Source of the DNA: Owenia fusiformis
Taxonomy: Eukaryota > Annelida > Polychaeta > Sabellida > Oweniidae
Assembly (NCBI GenBank): GCA_903813345.2
Contig: CAIIXF020000001.1
Span: 15,707,915-15,767,914, forward strand
Reading direction: 5' to 3'
Length of the DNA stretch: 60,000 nucleotides
Both the position numbers and the translations under genes were made by a program. Below, one piece after another: positions 1 through 9,996 of this stretch (position 1 is its first letter; each line of letters begins with the position of its first letter). The notes beneath the pieces are model-generated. The model worked only from the letters and a program-made list of their open reading frames with translations, was not told the origin of the DNA and searched no databases.

Positions 1-434
1 CAGGTCCTATCAATACATTTTGTTTAGTGCATAGCAATGTGAGCTCTAAAGGAAGCCATTGTTTAATGTCATTTAATACGGCACTTACAATAGTACATTC
101 ATACAGAAGATGGCAAATCGTTTCAGGATTTGCTTTACAAAAAGTGCAAATGTTTGACTCTACGAGTCCACACATTTTTAAGTATGTATTAGTTGCTAAA
201 AATCTGTGAAGGACTTTATAAGTGAAGGATGATAACTTAGGTTCATAGTTACTCAGTTTGTTAAGTTTATTTATCTTCTTCCAATCATTTTGATTGAGTG
301 ACAAATTCAGATCTTTATTCCATCCTTCTATATATTTTGAATTCTTTTCTAAATTCTGAACAAATTCCCAGTATATTATTTTACTAATCTTTGACTGAGT
401 AAGGAACTTTTGTACGTGTGCTTTATTTCTTGTG
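1..434 (-). mobile_element. LINE (non-LTR retrotransposon) 3' part of ORF2, truncated
   Basis: Read on the minus strand, about 430 bases are open in one frame. They give the C-terminal part of a LINE ORF2 beyond the reverse transcriptase core. Visible are a block around SKIIYWEFVQNL, then FTYKVLHRFLATN, then a zinc-binding-type pattern C-x2-C-x8-H-x4-C (CTFC...HLLYEC). This order is typical of the C-terminal region of L1/Tx1-like ORF2 proteins. The coding part continues past base 1. Its 5' side stops near the small MITE at 447, so the copy is 5'-truncated or interrupted. No start codon or reverse transcriptase motif is in the window. It lies in the 3' intron of the P450 gene and is probably dead, though this stretch has no stop. 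Family placement beyond LINE is an inference. Confidence 0.75.
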
Positions 435-446
435 TGGAGTCAATAA

Positions 447-539
447 GGGGAGGCATCGAAAGATCGATGTCAGTTTAGAAATTTAACTAATTAAGTTTGG
501 GGTTGGGGTTTCAATACATTGAACTTTTGATGCCTCCTT
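447..539. mobile_element. 93-bp MITE, PIF/Harbinger-like, TAA target duplication
   Basis: The ends are inverted: GGGGAGGCATCGAAAG on the left and, reverse-complemented, AAGGAGGCATCAAAAG on the right. Both sides are flanked by TAA. A 410-bp relative with the same ends sits at 9112-9521 and is flanked by TTA. TWA target duplications and ends starting with G runs suit PIF/Harbinger. There is no coding capacity. Its right end lies only a few bases from the splice donor of the last visible P450 exon (donor at 542-547). Confidence 0.7.
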
Positions 540-547
540 TAACATAC

Positions 548-3500
548 CATGGCATCATCCCCCCATGTTTTCTTATTATGATGTAAGGTATAAAGCCTCA
601 GGTCCAGGAGTGTGTCAGGAAGTATTTCTACACCATTGACCATCATCTTCTCCTTGACAATCCTGCTTATGGCCACAGCAGGTGTATGCATTCGTAGCAC
701 CTCTTTCACAACAAGAGACAAGGTTGTCAGCTTGCCTACATCTTCCCTACAAAAAATACAAAAGTACAATGTATACACTATTACGCATGTCCTCTGCCTT
801 GCCCAAGGTATTTTTTACTTATCCTGATCTGGTCATAATAGAAATCAGGATGAGTAAAAGAGGCCGACTTGGGCAAGGCTAGCATGCAGGGTGACTTTTA
901 ACTTTCTTTTGCCATTGTTCTGATGTTTTACAAATATTCTGAATTCTAATATTTTTTATTTACTCAAGATCATCAACATCAAAGGTAGTACTCATGTCTT
1001 AGTACTCACGTCTTACAGAAGTGTAATTTTGTATATTTTACAGAGTAAGCCAAAATGTTGACCCTTTTTAATCTGACAAGGCATTAACATGCAAAATGTC
1101 ACCACCTGCCATTTGTTACAGATGCTGACTGCCAAATGCTGTTACTTGTGGTGGGGACATAATAACTTTAAAAGTATAAATGACATCTACTTAATTTATT
1201 AGTGGGTTTATTGGCAGATATATTGTACAAAATTTTATAAAACCAAGAGCAAGTGAGCATTCATCAGTAGTATTCATTAACCACCTATCACATTTGTGTG
1301 GATTTCTGTGAAATCATGGATCATCGACCTGTGAAATGAAACCAATACCAAAAATATACTTGTAAAGTAATTTGAAATAATTTGAGGTCAACTTTTCAGA
1401 TCACCCTGTACATACTGATTACAAAAGGAAAAAATCAACAAATTGAAAATAATAGTCTGTAATATATTGAAAGGTATCATGTTTTATTAATATACTGATT
1501 AGTAAGAGGTAAGTGATAGTGTTGAATCTAGGATAAGGTTAAATGCTGAACAATCCAAAGCAATCTAAAACCAATAATATCACAATTCAAGGTTCAACAA
1601 GGATATTCTACCAAGTAATTTCATCACTGCCAGTGGATGCCAGAATGTTTGAGACCTCCTCTCGTACTTTGTCCTGCCAAACTTGGTTGCCAGCTAAACT
1701 GTGTAGGGTCCAACAGACAGCAGATGTGGTTGTGTCATGACCTATACCATATAACAGAAAATTGTTGTGTAATGATTTTAAATCCCCTCAGGGGCATCAA
1801 AGTTTCAGAATTATGTGAGGCAAGTTTAAATAGGCAAGGCAAAACTAGCCAAAGAAGATATATAATACTTTTATGTGATAATAATTGAATTTTGATATTT
1901 GTCTGCCTCATAACCTGCAGCATTTAAAAAAAGGCATCAATTATTAAAAATGCAAAATGTCACTAACTTACAGACACTGACCGCCGAATGCTGACAACCC
2001 AAAGCCAAACACCAACCACCAAATACTGTCAACAATAAATTTTGAGATTATAAAATATGTGACATTAAAACGATAGGTTACCTGCAAATAAAAATGTGTC
2101 AACTTGATGTCTTATTTCTTCATCAGAGAGTCCATTGCTATCATCATCTCTGGCTGAGAGCATAATGTCCAGGAAATCCAGATGTTTCTTGGTGGACTCA
2201 CCTTCAGTTGATGCTTCTAACATCTTGAACAAACGGATGAGTAATTAATCCATGTCTCACTGTGCACAATTTGCATATTCATTTGGATAATAAGTAAAAG
2301 GTAACTAGACAACAGCAACGCCAAAGTGTAGCAAATCCCATCAAATAGCCATGGCTGGGATTTTTAGAAACGAAGTATATAATAAACATCGTAAAATAGC
2401 ATATAATAAATGGCCACCATTTTCAAAATGGCCGCCTACTACCAAAAGTGTCATTAGACAATGTGCCATGCTTATAATATTCACATACCAAATATGAACA
2501 AAATCGCAAAATATGAACAAAATCAAAAAATCGGGCCAATGGTATTTGAGTTATCACCCAGACAGACGGACAGACAGACGGATGAAGAGAATTACGGACA
2601 GAGGGAGGCATTTCCCTATATCCCTCCGAACTTCGTTTGATGGGATAATAAAGCAAGTGACAGGTAATAAGGCATGTAACAGGTAAGAAAGCAAGTGACA
2701 GCTGGTAATAAAGCAAGTGACAGGTAATAAAGCAACTAGAGGGTAATAAAGCATGGACCAAGTAATAAAACAAGAAACAGGTAATAAAGCAAGTGACGTG
2801 TGATAAAGAAAGTGACAGGTAATAAAGCATGTAACAGGTAAGAAAGCAAGTGACATGTAATAAAGCAACTAGAGGGTAATAAAGCATGTTATAACTAATA
2901 AAACAAGTAACGGGTAATAAAGCAAGTGACAGGTAATAAAGCAAGTGATGTGTTATAAAGAAAGTGACTGGTAATAAAGCAAGTGACCCATAATAAAATT
3001 GACAGATAATAAAATAAATGATGGATAATAAAGCATGTAACAAGTAATAAAGCAAGTGACATGTAATAAAGCAAGTGCCAAGCAATAAAACAAGTAACAG
3101 GTAAGATATGTGTAACAAAGCAAATAGCAGATAATAATGCAATAAAGTTTGATAGGTCTGAGAAAGCTAGGACAATACCAGAGTTAGATACAAGAGTACA
3201 TCACATTGGTTAATTAAGAGATAAAGTCTTGCATCAGACCTACCTGTGCATCTCTTCTCTGTTTGATTAAATCCTCAGCAAACTGATGGACATAGTCACA
3301 ATATTTCCTGAATAATCTGCCATCTGAACTGAGATTGTATATTGTGTCACTGTAGTGGAATATGTTGCTGCAATAAATTGCATTGAATGAAATTGCAAAT
3401 AAATCAAAGATAAAGCACAGTAGCCAAAGGAGAACCCCAAAATGCATGAGAGAAATATCTAAAAAAAGGAAGATCAAAAGGCAGAAATGGTTAATAAGGA

Positions 3501-6500
3501 GAAAAACCAAATGTCCAAACAAATTATCATGCATACAAATGAGAATAGTGCATGTTACAGTGCATGTTGCAACGCTCCTCCTCCCCACTGAAGACATTAC
3601 AATACATGTTGAAGATTAAGATGAAGATTAGATTTCTATATGAAACAGTATTTGAAAAATTTGAAAACTGAACTGTTGATGTTTTTAAATTACTTACAAT
3701 GCTCTTTTGATGGACAATCTCCCCAGTTCCTCCAATGCATACACATATGGGTGAATGCCTCTGAAAAGCATATGTCAAACATTCAGCATATATCGTTAAA
3801 TGCAATATTATTCATATAACCCAGATTTGGTTGAGAATAAACAACTTTAACTCGGCAGACAGAAACCATGGCTGCTTTAAAGTATCTTACCTTCATTTAA
3901 CATCAGACTTTCATAAAAGGCCTTGAAAGGCTTGAATACTAATTGTAAAAGTCAAAAAGATTGTATGTTAAACATCCAAACACTTCTCAATTTGAACACT
4001 TTCATCCATGCCTATCTTTTAATCTACAACTAGATAACGGCAACTCCGCGGAGTAGCAAATCCCAACGAACAAAATATCAATTACCGAATTTCAATCAAT
4101 TATACTCATTACTTTGGTTAAAATTGAAAAAATTAGATTTTAGAATTGCGAATTCCTGCAAAGCAGCCATTATGAATTTTCTGAGGTACAAATCTGAAAA
4201 ATAATACCATAATTGTGATCTACTCCAAAAATCCTTCAATTTGAGTATAATATAGCCATACTTTGAAGGGATCGAAAAATTATTGCGAAATCGTACATTA
4301 GACGGCCATTTTGAATTTTACGAGGCTCGAATCAGAAAAAAGATACAATATTTGCAATCTACTCTTAATTGCCTTTCATTTGAGTATAATAAAGCTATAC
4401 TTCAGAAAGATCTAAAAATTAGCGAAAATTTCTGTTTTCCTGACCCCCAAACACGGCCCCTGGGGGTCAGGATGAAAAACACGGAATATGTGTGAAATAG
4501 ATAAATGTTGTGAATATACTACCAAAATTTCAAACAATAATATTAATTACTTTGGTTTGGAATGAAAAATTTATGATTTTTGCGAAAAAGTCCCGTCATT
4601 TTTAAAGTGGCGGCCATCTTGCGTAAAACTATTCACCAATATACATCTTTCCACTAAATATGGAGAAAATCCGTCTACTAGTATTCGAGTTATCTTCCGG
4701 ACGGACAGACCGACGGATGGACGGACTGACGGACTGACTGACGGACGGAGGGCTTCACTATATCCCTACCGAACTTCGTTCGTTGGGATAATAAACTTCC
4801 ATGTTAAAAACCTCCAAATGTGAACACCTGCCAATCTGAACACTAATGGCCAGACCCAGTGGTTAGACAGGTTTTACTGTATGACTATAGTTGATGGAAT
4901 TCAAGGGTGAAATGCATGCACAGCGTTTATGTCATGTTAAGCACTCTTTATCTTTCTCTAGAGATCCAAATCAAATATGCACAAAAGTACACTAACCATG
5001 CAGTACTTATCCGGACTCAATTTATTGGAACTTACTTCGTCTGTTGAATAGCATCATCCTCATAAGAGACAAGACATCTGAGTAAAGAGTCTAATGTGGC
5101 CAGGCCTATCAACTCAGTCACATCAAAACTCTTGCCAGTATCACAATTGCGATTCAGGTTTGTCGATAAGATTGTTGCAACTTCATTATATATTTTAACA
5201 TAGGGTTTCAGGACTCCAAAGTGAAATGCTGGTGTGAGAAGTCTTCTGTTCCTGAACCATTTTGGACCATTTGAAGTCAATAAACCATGACCTGAAATAA
5301 GCAAAGCAGTGCGGTTTTTCTTAAAGAGTAAGTTTCAAATTCATTAAGGGATCAATGCTAAAACCTGTTTATGTACAACTAAACTATTAGGAAATTGCTT
5401 AAAGGCAGAATCAGATCTATAGGGGGTGACAAAATTACAAGCAACTTGTATTTAATTGACCTACCAATCTATTCCTTACAATATCAAATACAATATCTCC
5501 CAAAAGATTCACAATATGTTATAAATTGGTTAAGTTATTAATGATTCAAAGTGCAAAAATGGGTGAAAAATGTTTAGATTCTCTCAAATAATAAGAATGG
5601 TAACCATTCTTATAGAAAAATAATACATTATTGTAAAAATCTTTGGTTTTCCTTGAATAAAGTATGCACTTTTGTGATTTTCAGAAAATAGACATGACAA
5701 GGAATGACATGAGCCAAAAATATTCTAAAATTGAAACAATTTTTTGTTTAGTCCATTCGCTATATCTGATTCTCTCTTTAATGTGCAGTTGATCCATTTT
5801 TAATACAGTAAAACCTGTCTTAGTGAACACCTCTCTCAAGTGAACACCTGTCCCTAGTGGACACTCTTCTTCTGCACATACTGTACTCTACTGACTTCTT
5901 CATAAAGTATCCCCTCTGTAATGAACACCTATAGCACATAGAGTGAACACATTTTTGTGGCTCCATGACCATAGGTGTTCACTGTACACACGTTTTACTG
6001 TAATTATGTTTTGACAATTAAATAACCTAAATTCATATGTGTTTACATCTTTGAATTTGAATATTTTGTGATCTCTTGGTAATAAAAATAAAGCTAAATA
6101 TAAAAACCAGTATTTTATAACTTCTCATATGAAATATTACATACCTATCCATGGTACTACAATTTCATAGCCTGGAATTATCATTGGTTTCTCAGTGGTG
6201 TCAGTGTTCAGTATATCACGTATAGAGAGGTGGTTGAAAATGGCGACAATTGCTTGAAATGGGCCGGCCCATACCTTGACCCCTACTGCATCCTTCCAGG
6301 TGTGGGCAAGCCTCAGGTACCATTTCAAGCCTTCAGCATTTAAACCAGGGTGCTGGAAAATATGTAGCCAATGTAGGGTATACAAAATTCTGAGCTGTCA
6401 TACCAACAGGACCGTTAACTCAAAACTGCCTGAAATGGTTGCGATTGGTCTGAGAAAAAGTTGTAATTTGATTGTTGAATGAACTGACAGCCCTGAGTAA

Positions 6501-7090
6501 TATGGGTAATAGAAAATGAACAGTGCCAAAACTGATATGACGGGTACCAAGAGAATGAGATGGCAGGAACCAAATACTGAGAAGAGACACTAATTTTCAA
6601 ACTTTTGCCAGTAGGGGCGCAGCAAGGTCTATAGGACCATGGGCTCTACCACCTGATAGAGCCCATGATAGGACTGAGATGGTACTGATGTTGAACCAAC
6701 GTGATGGGCATCTTCGATATTTAAAGGTACAATGCAGCGATACCTTTTGGGATCAATTTCAATGACTGCATCCCACACTCTAGACTATATCCTCTAGTCT
6801 GATTTTTTTTGAAAGTCAGATATACTATCCCACACTCCTTGCAAAAATATTTATGAAGTATCTGTACCAATCTGTTTGCAAACCCCCTAGGTACTGTACA
6901 GTATAACTTCAAGGTAATTTCTTACCTGATGAACATTTCCAAATAAGATGTGTGACTTTGGAAATGCTGATGGAACTTGCTCCATTGATTTGTAGAGTGC
7001 CCTGAGAGTTTGACATTTTGACAGCAAACTCTTCATTAGCAATAGTCCAAATATGACTATCAGTGCATATATAACATGTGTCACATTCAT
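548..7090 (-). CDS. Cytochrome P450, CYP4 clan (3'-incomplete, eight exons)
   Basis: Membrane-bound haem mono-oxygenase of the CYP4 type, a family that mostly hydroxylates fatty-acid-like chains at the ER. Exons on the minus strand: 7090-6926, 6352-6145, 5291-5036, 3760-3698, 3367-3244, 2223-2082, 1741-1612 and 746-548. All have AG/GT borders and every junction keeps frame, giving 429 codons. Residues about 2-22 form a hydrophobic signal anchor. The C-helix is at about 136 (WFRNRRLLTPAFHF), the I-helix oxygen-binding motif AGHDTT at about 319, and the K-helix ExxR is EVLR at about 378. Family length is near 500, so roughly the last 75 residues are missing, including the PERF region and the Cys haem loop; they should lie before base 1. 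The ATG at 7088-7090 is chosen because it starts the anchor. Subfamily is not assignable here; CYP4F/4V-like is a guess. All introns contain repeats, but no coding exon is damaged. Confidence 0.9.
1088..1163. mobile_element. Short copy of the TGTCACCACC/GGTGGTGACA MITE family
   Basis: The sequence begins with AAATGTCACCACCTGCCATT and ends in a GTGGTGGGGACA-type end. It shares the 'ATTTGTTACAG' block with the copies at 23524, 23775 and 27257. Much of the interior is deleted. It lies in the P450 intron between 746 and 1612. Confidence 0.45.
1952..2070 (-). mobile_element. Copy of the TGTCACCACC MITE family
   Basis: On the minus strand this stretch gives the block TTGGTGTTTGGC and a GTCAGTGTCTG segment, seen also at 13554, 23524, 23775, 27257 and 32800. 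It starts at GCAAAATGTCACTAAC and ends near ATGTGACAT. It is non-coding and intronic. Confidence 0.45.
2305..2645 (-). mobile_element. Helitron-like element, short copy (341 bp)
   Basis: On the minus strand it begins TCCCATCAAACGAAG, preceded by A, and ends CTAG, followed by T. This is the classic Helitron layout: 5'-TC, 3'-CTRR, insertion between A and T, no target duplication. The interior has the family's polypurine/polypyrimidine 'GACGGACAGACGG' run. The 3' subterminal hairpin is degraded compared with the copies at 4030 and 27556. Confidence 0.65.
2646..3140. repeat. 19-bp minisatellite, about 26 copies
   Basis: Imperfect tandem copies of a 19-base unit close to TAATAAAGCAAGTGACAGG. The unit is repeated to about 3140 with point changes and occasional 1-3 base indels. 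A 239-residue open frame on the minus strand over this region is only the translated repeat. The array begins immediately next to the 5' end of the Helitron-like element at 2645. Confidence 0.85.
4030..4788 (-). mobile_element. Helitron-like element (759 bp)
   Basis: On the minus strand it starts A|TCCCAACGAACGAAGTTCG and ends with the hairpin ACTCCGCGGAGT, then ten bases, then CTAG|T. This is the Helitron 3' signature. It is non-coding. The interior has 'GGCGGCCAT' blocks shared with 27556-28492. It sits in the P450 intron between exons 3 and 4. Confidence 0.7.
4800..4882. mobile_element. Partial pogo-like MITE
   Basis: This has the family's 'TGTGAACACCTG' words and the right end ACAGGTTTTACTG followed by TA. 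The left end is missing, apparently beside the Helitron-like insertion that ends at 4788. Confidence 0.5.
5403..5777. mobile_element. 375-bp MITE with TTAA target duplication
   Basis: The ends are AGGCAGAATCAGAT and its inverse ATCTGATTCTCTCT, flanked on both sides by TTAA, as for piggyBac-type or Kolobok elements. A longer relative (541 bp) lies at 29662-30202. It is non-coding and intronic in the P450 gene. Confidence 0.65.
5806..6000. mobile_element. 195-bp pogo/Tc1-like MITE with TA target duplication
   Basis: It begins TA|CAGTAAAACCTGTCTTAG and ends CACACGTTTTACTG|TA. Between them are repeated 'GTGAACACCT' words on both strands. CAG...CTG ends with a TA duplication match pogo/Tigger-type Tc1/mariner elements. 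It is the best-preserved member here; others are at 15130/18605, 21887, 24288, 26344 and 30504. Confidence 0.7.
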
Positions 7091-7669
7091 GATCACTATG
7101 ATGATGTTTTACCTAAAATCAAATGAGATTGTGAAGTTTGCTTTTTGCTAATAATAGTAGATCTAGATCTAGTATAGAAAACTCTTTAAAATTTAGGTCA
7201 TAGAATTTAGAAATGAACATTGCTTTCAAGAGACAATTGAATTTTACAACTTAAATAAACAAAGCTCTACTTTACTGGCAATGTTAATACAAAGCCACAC
7301 CTACTATGGCTATATTCTCTAGATTTCTCCAGCCACGGAACACTGCATGACTGATACTTAGTCTGGCTAAAGTTTTGTAGTATTACTGTAGAGCTAATTT
7401 GAAATGATTTGGGGCGTGTCATGTTTACATTGACTCGCTTTCGAAACAGGAAGTTAAAATGTAGGTAAAATTCTATCTTGTTTTTCTCTTATAGTTGATG
7501 TTTATTGTGTTCATAGAATGTTTTCAATGATATTTCTTGAAAAATTTTGATATTGACATGCCAACGGAGTCAATAGGTGATGTATGAAATGCTGATTTTG
7601 AGTATACCAGCACGTACCATTGTCACTGTGTACTTATTTTTTTTGAGCTCTCTGTCTCTTGAAGTTAGA

Positions 7670-7886
7670 GAGGAGATAGGGGCATTCTCGGCCACGGGGC
7701 ATTCCCGGACAAACCCTTGGTATCAGGTGCAAATCTGGGACAAAGTTAGAATTTTTACAATATATAGCACCACATCTATAATATGATGTGTCTAATACAA
7801 AGTTTCAATAAAGAAACCATATAAAACAAAGAATTATTGAAGATCGTCCGACAATGCCCCATGTCCGAGATTACCCCTATTTCCTC
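7670..7886. mobile_element. 217-bp MITE with about 40-bp inverted ends
   Basis: The left end GAGGAGATAGGGGCATTCTC and the inverse of the right end GAGGAAATAGGGGTAATCTC match over about 40 bases, with several mismatches. If the element proper starts at GGGG, both sides carry TA. It is non-coding. Confidence 0.6.
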
Positions 7887-8243
7887 GTTGAATCTCTTTT
7901 TCCACAAAATCACAGACTGGATATTGGACTTAGAGCAGGCAGAGTTTCCAAGACTGAGATTATTCTAGGGATATCCGTCAAATATCATCCAGTCGACCAC
8001 CCTTCAGTTTTAGTATCGAGACCATCTCTACGTTCTGATGTTGGGCACATACAATTGTCATCTTTTAGCAAATCTGGTAAGAGGTCAAAGGGAAATTTTG
8101 ATATTTCACGCTTTTTTCAAATTTTCTTTTTAAGTTTCCAGACAACACAGGAGCTACCATTGACCTGTTTCCAGGTTTACTTATAGTAGACAGTGTAATG
8201 ATACTTTCTTAAAAAAAGCATGGAAATACATGCCTTCATACTT

Positions 8244-8683
8244 AATTACCCAAATGCGAGTAGGTAGTTACCAGTTTCACCACCAGGTGGCTGATTCGGG
8301 TCAATTAACATGGCAGGTATATAAGAAAGTTCCCTTAAACTTGAATATTATCAATTTAAGTGGCTCAATTTTCATATAACCCTTATGTGACTGATATTTA
8401 TACTAATGAAAATATGTCCAATAAAGCAAAATATTATCTGTCCACCTAAAGAAAAGATATTTCATTTTTTGTGATTTTATAGCATGGGGTCTATGGGGAA
8501 TCTCCCCGAGCTAGAAGTCACATTTTCAAAGAAAATTTATTTTTCAAAGTTGATAAACACTTTTTAAAACCACACTTCTAGATGTAATTTTACATGTAGA
8601 TTTCAAATATGATATTACTTTGACTGAATTTTGAATTTTTAATGACGTAAATCAAGATTATTTCTACTCGCATCTGGGTTATT
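8244..8683. mobile_element. About 440-bp MITE with AATWACCCARATGCGAGTAG ends
   Basis: The left end AATTACCCAAATGCGAGTAG and the inverse of the right end AATAACCCAGATGCGAGTAG form a 20-bp imperfect terminal inverted repeat. The interior is AT-rich and non-coding. The exact target duplication is unclear. Confidence 0.55.
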
Positions 8684-9111
8684 TTGTACCAGAAAATAAC
8701 ATGTGCATATGGCAGTTTTTCCCCAAAATGTTGTTTTCCAGTTGTACCTTAATCTTTAAATTGGCTATATAGTCCAATTCAAAATTCTATTGAATACTTT
8801 GAATTTAAAAAATAAGCTAACAAATCCCCATGTTGAAACATAATATGAAAAAATAGAAACAATGAGTTTCACTTTATAATTATACTTGGTACTCTCTCTT
8901 AGATGTTTCCTTGTTTCAGATTGTTTATTTTACAGTATTTACATACATTATCTATCTGTTGTTTTTTAATGTTATTACAGTCTCTTTGTTTTCTTTATAT
9001 ACTCCATTAGATATGATCTAATGTTTGTATTCTGTTCTCTAGTAAGAGATTTATTCATTCCAGATAGTTAAAAGTATAATGTGCAGCAAAGCTGTAGCTT
9101 TTTGTTGTTTA

Positions 9112-9521
9112 GGGGAGGCATCAAAAGTTCGATGTCGGATCGGAAACTAAATAAATCTAGTTTTGACTCTGACCCCCCCTCCCCCCAAAAACTAAATACC
9201 ATGAAAGTTGATCGCTGACTTCCGGTTCGAGAATTTGAAAAATTATTGCAAAACACGATCTAGTTTTTGTTAATTCCTATCGTAATTTGCGGCTTTTAAC
9301 AACTATTGATAGAATAGAATCGATTGGAATGATCTTGACAAAGAAACCATCAGGTAAAATCTTTATTTTTAAACCATTCCAAGGTATTCTGAGTCGAAAT
9401 TGCCAAAAATTTGAAATGTTGAAATTTGTCGGATAGCAAACTGAAATGGGTTTGAACCCCCTCCCCCCCTAACTAGATTTATTTAGTTTTCTATCCGACA
9501 TCGAACTTTTGATGCCTCCCC
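9112..9521. mobile_element. 410-bp MITE, PIF/Harbinger-like, TTA target duplication
   Basis: Its terminal inverted repeats are about 48 bp and nearly perfect (start GGGGAGGCATCAAAAGTTCG), flanked by TTA on both sides. It shares ends with the 93-bp element at 447-539. It has no coding capacity and lies upstream of the PDZ-PH gene. Confidence 0.75.
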
Positions 9522-9996
9522 TTAGGGAGTTTGGCCATGTTAATATTTTTGAAAATAACATGGCAGAGAAGCATGAAAATATAAGATATTTTGATATATG
9601 ATAATCAAACTACAAAACAAACCAAAATATACAAAAGTTACGCCTTGTATGAATGTTTCTATTTTTACATACTGTTTCAATATGGTCCTTTCCTTGCTTA
9701 TTTTAAGTACTCAGTAGAATTATGAATCTGACCTAAGTATTTCAGTATACCTGCCATCAACTTGGGTTATTGTTTCCGAATACATTACGAGCATTTTAAC
9801 CTCAATAGATTCTATATGCAAGTGGGATGTCGTTTGTCAACACTAAAATCTGTCAAGCCCCTTAACAACAACCCTTGTCAAAATAAACTTTTTTTTTTTG
9901 ATTTTCAGGAAAACCATGTCTCCAGCATCTTCTATCTATTATACTGTATAGCTATGACTTGACTTACTTCATTTAACATTCATCACTCAGGAAAAG

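Larger units (their letters stand above)
7091..9990. other. Intergenic region between divergent P450 and PDZ-PH genes
   Basis: I find no exon I can support. The region must contain the P450 promoter (minus) and the upstream 5'UTR exon(s) and promoter of the PDZ-PH gene (plus), because a clear splice acceptor precedes that gene's start codon. It also holds three MITEs, listed separately. No convincing TATA box or initiator was recognised. Confidence 0.5.

Noticed and set aside
2423-3142. 239-codon open frame on the minus strand
   Set aside because: It is a translation of the 19-bp minisatellite (Leu/Tyr/His-rich periodic peptide) running into the Helitron-like element.
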